Origin: JAJFTV01 sp964426355
GTDB taxonomy: Bacteria; Chloroflexota; Anaerolineae; Anaerolineales; Anaerolineaceae
Reading direction: 5' to 3'
NCBI GenBank assembly: GCA_964426355.1
Contig: CAYRRA010000043.1
Span: forward strand, 1-24,814
Length of the DNA: 24,814 bases
The translations under genes and the position numbers were made by a program. The notes under the pieces are model-generated. The model was given only the letters and a program-made list of their open reading frames with translations, ran no database searches and had not been told where the DNA came from. Positions 22,462-24,814 of the stretch are shown here, piece by piece (the stretch's first letter is position 1; the number at the start of each line of letters is the position of its first letter).

Positions 22462-22977
22462 ATGGTACTGCCTGAGAGAAAATGCCCGGCATGTAGTGCG
22501 AAATTGACACCAGGAATGGTTGTTTGTGCTTACTGCAGCAGCAGCGTGGTTCCCCTTGCATTATCGTTTAAAGAACGCGAGGATGTGCAGCGGTTGGTGA
22601 AACGCCTGGATGTCTTCCTTGCCAGCGAACAGCAGCGCATTCAACGCGGCATTGACGTTTTATGTGCGGGCTGCTGGGCAGCCGGCGCGCTGGTTTGGAT
22701 TGTGTTGTGGCTGATGTTCAACCTGGGGTTTACCGGATGGATTGCGTTGGCGGCGTATACCCTGACCGGGTTGCTGATGAACAGGTTCATTCGGATGAAC
22801 ATCCTTCCCCGGCGGTTGATTCGCTTTTATCGTACCCAGGTGGAACCGCAGATCCTGCGTTATACAGCGGGCAAAGGACTGCCGCGCTGGCAGTTTGACC
22901 AGATGGCTTGTTTTATCCTGGAGGAGGATTCGCCTTTGCGTAGGTTTATGTCGTCCACTGCGCGCCCGCCTTCATAA
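22462..22977 (+). CDS. Zinc-ribbon membrane protein of unknown function
   Basis: 171 residues. The N-terminus carries a zinc ribbon, CPAC (8-11) and CAYC (22-25), 10 residues apart. A charged helical stretch (36-62) is followed by two hydrophobic segments (about 66-86 and 90-108), then a basic C-terminal region with RFYRTQVEPQILRY. The ribbon probably faces the cytoplasm. The ATG has GGGAAG nearby and lies 29 bases after the m5C methyltransferase gene on the same strand, so it may be the last member of that operon. I do not recognise the family, and a link to rRNA modification cannot be shown. Confidence 0.72.
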   Translation: MVLPERKCPACSAKLTPGMVVCAYCSSSVVPLALSFKEREDVQRLVKRLDVFLASEQQRIQRGIDVLCAGCWAAGALVWIVLWLMFNLGFTGWIALAAYTLTGLLMNRFIRMNILPRRLIRFYRTQVEPQILRYTAGKGLPRWQFDQMACFILEEDSPLRRFMSSTARPPS

Positions 22978-22982
22978 TAAGA

Positions 22983-22988
22983 TATAAT
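22983..22988 (+). promoter_or_regulatory. Possible -10 box for the adenosine deaminase gene
   Basis: A perfect TATAAT directly after the zinc-ribbon gene's stop. There is no -35 match at the right distance. Transcription would start near 22995, compatible with either start codon of the deaminase. Confidence 0.35.
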
Positions 22989-23055
22989 CGGGTATAGAAT
23001 CGGTGGACGATTATTTGGGATGACTTCTGCGGGAGAAAGAATTTTTTTATCCAAA

Positions 23056-24081
23056 ATGGAATCATATCGTACAATCCCCAAAGTAGAATTACACCGCCAC
23101 CTGGAAGGCTCACTGCGCGTCAAAACGCTGGAAGAAATCGCCTGGCGCGAGAAGATTGCCTTGCCTCCCGACAGCAATATCGCGCGGCTGGTCCAGGTGC
23201 AGCAGGATGAACCGCAGAACTTCCGCAACTTCTTATCCAAATTCGACACGCTGCGGAAATTTTACCTGTCCAAAGAGTTGATTCAGCGCTATACGCGGGA
23301 GACATTGGAAGATGCTGCTGCGGATGGCATTCTTTACCTGGAGCTGACCTTTACCCCGGCGGCGCTCAGCCGGATCAGCGGGTTTGACCTGGGCGAGGTG
23401 ATGGATTGGGTCACCGAAGCGGTGCAGTTGGCAGTTCAGGCTTGCGGGATCGAGGCTCGCCTGCTGGTGAGCATCAACCGCCACGAGAGCACCGAACTGG
23501 CTGAACAGGTGGTGGAACAGGCAGTTCAGCGCATGCACCTGGGAATTGCTGGTCTGAGCATGGCGGGCAATGAGGCTGAATTTCCGGCTGAACCTTTTCT
23601 TGAAACCTTCCGTTATGCACGCTCGAAAGGGCTGGCGTTGGTGCTGCACGCCGGCGAATGGGGCGGCGCGGAGAATGTGCGCGAGGCGCTGGAGTTGTTC
23701 GCTGCCGATCGAATTGGTCACGGCGTGCACGTGATGGACGACCCTGCAGTGGTAGAGCTTGCCCGCAGGCGCGGCGTTCCCTTTGAGGTCTGCCTGACGA
23801 GCAACTTGCAGTCCGGCGTGGCGGCGTCGTTGCCCGCTCACCCGCTGCCGCGCATGCTGGCTGCCGGGTTGAACGTGACCCTGCACACCGATGACCCGGG
23901 CATCTCCAACATCACACTTTCTGACGAATACCGGCTGGCAGTGGAAGGGTTGGGTCTTCGCCTTGAGCAGCTTCGTGCCTGTATTTTAAACGCTGCACAC
24001 GCAGCCTTTTTACCCCCCAATGAAAAAACCACCCTGCTGGAGCGAATCCAATATCACCCGGCATGGCTTGAGGAGAGTTAG
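23056..24081 (+). CDS. add: Adenosine deaminase
   Basis: 341 residues from the ATG at 23056; an in-frame ATG at 23020 would add 12. I prefer 23056 because family members begin a few residues before the metal site PKVELHRHLEGSLR, though neither start has a well-spaced ribosome site (GGGAG lies about 20 bases before 23056). Zinc and catalytic motifs are present: HRH (13-15), LVLHAGEWGG, DRIGHGVHV, and the closing LHTDDPGISN. It hydrolyses adenosine or deoxyadenosine to inosine in the cytoplasm for purine salvage. Some members of the family act on other adenine derivatives, which sequence reading cannot exclude. SurE follows after one base. Confidence 0.9.
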   Translation: MESYRTIPKVELHRHLEGSLRVKTLEEIAWREKIALPPDSNIARLVQVQQDEPQNFRNFLSKFDTLRKFYLSKELIQRYTRETLEDAAADGILYLELTFTPAALSRISGFDLGEVMDWVTEAVQLAVQACGIEARLLVSINRHESTELAEQVVEQAVQRMHLGIAGLSMAGNEAEFPAEPFLETFRYARSKGLALVLHAGEWGGAENVREALELFAADRIGHGVHVMDDPAVVELARRRGVPFEVCLTSNLQSGVAASLPAHPLPRMLAAGLNVTLHTDDPGISNITLSDEYRLAVEGLGLRLEQLRACILNAAHAAFLPPNEKTTLLERIQYHPAWLEES

Positions 24082-24082
24082 C

Positions 24083-24814
24083 TTGACGCATATCCTGGTG
24101 ACAAACGATGATGGGGTGCTGGCGCCCAGTTTACTGGCATTGGCAAAAGAGATGCGCCGTTTGGGCAAGGTGACGGTGATGGCTCCCGACCGTAACTGGT
24201 CTGGTTCAGGGCACGTTAAAACGCTCAGCCGCCCGCTGCGCGTGAAGCAGGTTCACCTGGAGGATGGCTTAGAAGCCATCGCCTGCGATGGCGCACCTTC
24301 CGACTGCGTGGCATTGGCTCTGCTCGGTTTTGTGGAGGAAGAGATTGACCTGGTGGTATCCGGAATCAACCCCTTTGCCAACCTGGGCAGCGATGTCACC
24401 TATTCGGGAACGGTGACAGCGGCGATGGAAGCGGTTATTTTTGGCAAACCGGGGGTGGCATTTTCGTTTGATGGGTTGAGCGGACCGGCGAACGCCGATT
24501 TATCGGATGCCGCGCAAATCAGCCGGCAGATCACCGAAAAGGTGCTGGAGCGCGGTCTCCCGAAGGGCGTGCTGCTGAACGTCAATATCCCGTATTTGCC
24601 GGCGGAGCAAATCAAAGGTTTTCAAATCACACGCCAGGGGAAGCGCGTCTATCGCGATGCATTGGATGCGCGCATCGACCCGTTGGGCAAACCGTATTAC
24701 TGGATCGGCGGTGAAGCCCCCACCGGTCTGCCCGATGAAGGCACGGATTTTGGCGCGCTTGCCCGGGGGTATGTGTCCATCAACCCGCTGCACCTGGATA
24801 TGACGGCGCATGAC
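24083..24814 (+). CDS. surE: 5'/3'-nucleotidase SurE (cut by window end)
   Basis: 244 residues can be read, open at the window edge; the family is about 250-260, so only the tail is missing. The start is a TTG with AGGAG 7 bases upstream, and the protein begins directly with the conserved ILVTNDDGVLAPSLLAL, whose Asp pair binds the metal. Then come MAPDRNWSGSGH and SGIN with NLGSDVTYSGTVTAAMEA, the remaining active-site segments. SurE dephosphorylates nucleoside monophosphates. It lies one base after the adenosine deaminase gene; the pair would take AMP to adenosine and then inosine, a consistent salvage unit. Confidence 0.92.
   Translation, partial: MTHILVTNDDGVLAPSLLALAKEMRRLGKVTVMAPDRNWSGSGHVKTLSRPLRVKQVHLEDGLEAIACDGAPSDCVALALLGFVEEEIDLVVSGINPFANLGSDVTYSGTVTAAMEAVIFGKPGVAFSFDGLSGPANADLSDAAQISRQITEKVLERGLPKGVLLNVNIPYLPAEQIKGFQITRQGKRVYRDALDARIDPLGKPYYWIGGEAPTGLPDEGTDFGALARGYVSINPLHLDMTAHD

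Noticed and set aside
21725..22561. Minus-strand open frame of 278 codons opposite the RsmF-like gene
   Set aside because: The plus strand carries all NOP2/Sun motifs; the antisense product is His/Gln/Arg-rich with no domain.
16485..22977. Aminoglycoside biosynthesis cluster or resistance mobile element around the FmrO-like genes
   Set aside because: No transposase, integron, inverted terminal repeat or antibiotic-synthesis gene is visible nearby.

Overview
The window looks like a piece of a Chloroflexota chromosome, most likely class Anaerolineae. The grounds are indirect: a Thr/Pro-linker lipoprotein with an NBR1-type Ig-like domain, a tandem-repeat secreted protein, a short-form alpha-glucan phosphorylase, and moderate GC with consensus-like sigma-A promoters. 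No rRNA, tRNA, CRISPR array, transposase or phage gene was seen. The lineage is inferred from gene style, not from a marker gene.

Layout. (a) 1-652, minus strand: a small DUF951 protein and the N-terminal part of an MGDG-synthase-like glycosyltransferase. The reading frame of the latter breaks near base 65, where the sequence switches to a fragment resembling methylenetetrahydrofolate reductase, so the first ~65 bases are probably a chimeric joint. (b) 677-4508, plus strand: site-2-type M50 protease, a prephenate-dehydrogenase-like protein and glycogen/alpha-glucan phosphorylase. (c) 4661-8418: a sodium-pumping decarboxylase operon (mmdA, mmdD, mmdC, mmdB) with its own promoter, three phased 22-bp operator-like repeats and a strong terminator. 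No biotin carboxylase is present, which favours decarboxylation of methylmalonyl-CoA (or a related acyl-CoA) coupled to Na+ export. (d) 8710-11319: a membrane protein with a degenerate PP2C-like cytoplasmic domain and an extracytoplasmic propeller-like domain. (e) 11332-16484, minus strand: YjbQ-family protein, a five-helix membrane protein, a secreted protein with four ~100-residue repeats, an NBR1-type lipoprotein and a lytic transglycosylase. Several of these have visible promoters and terminators.

(f) 16591-22977, plus strand, is the most notable part: a tightly packed run of a divergent tRNA-guanine transglycosylase (TGT) paralogue, a methyltransferase of the Arm/Rmt/FmrO family (16S rRNA m7G1405, known for aminoglycoside resistance), a signal-less beta-solenoid protein of GIN/DUF2807 type, a second, diverged FmrO-family paralogue, an RsmF-like NOP2/Sun m5C methyltransferase, and a zinc-ribbon membrane protein. 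In E. coli numbering G1405 and C1407 are two bases apart in the 30S decoding centre, so enzymes of families that act on both sites sit in one operon here. I infer a decoding-centre modification cassette whose solenoid and TGT members have no assigned role. (g) 23056-24814: adenosine deaminase and a SurE nucleotidase cut by the window end.

The genes in (b), (c) and (g) are ordinary metabolism. The candidate undescribed system is (f), with the pseudo-phosphatase sensor (d), the repeat protein in (e) and the operator array in (c) as secondary interests.
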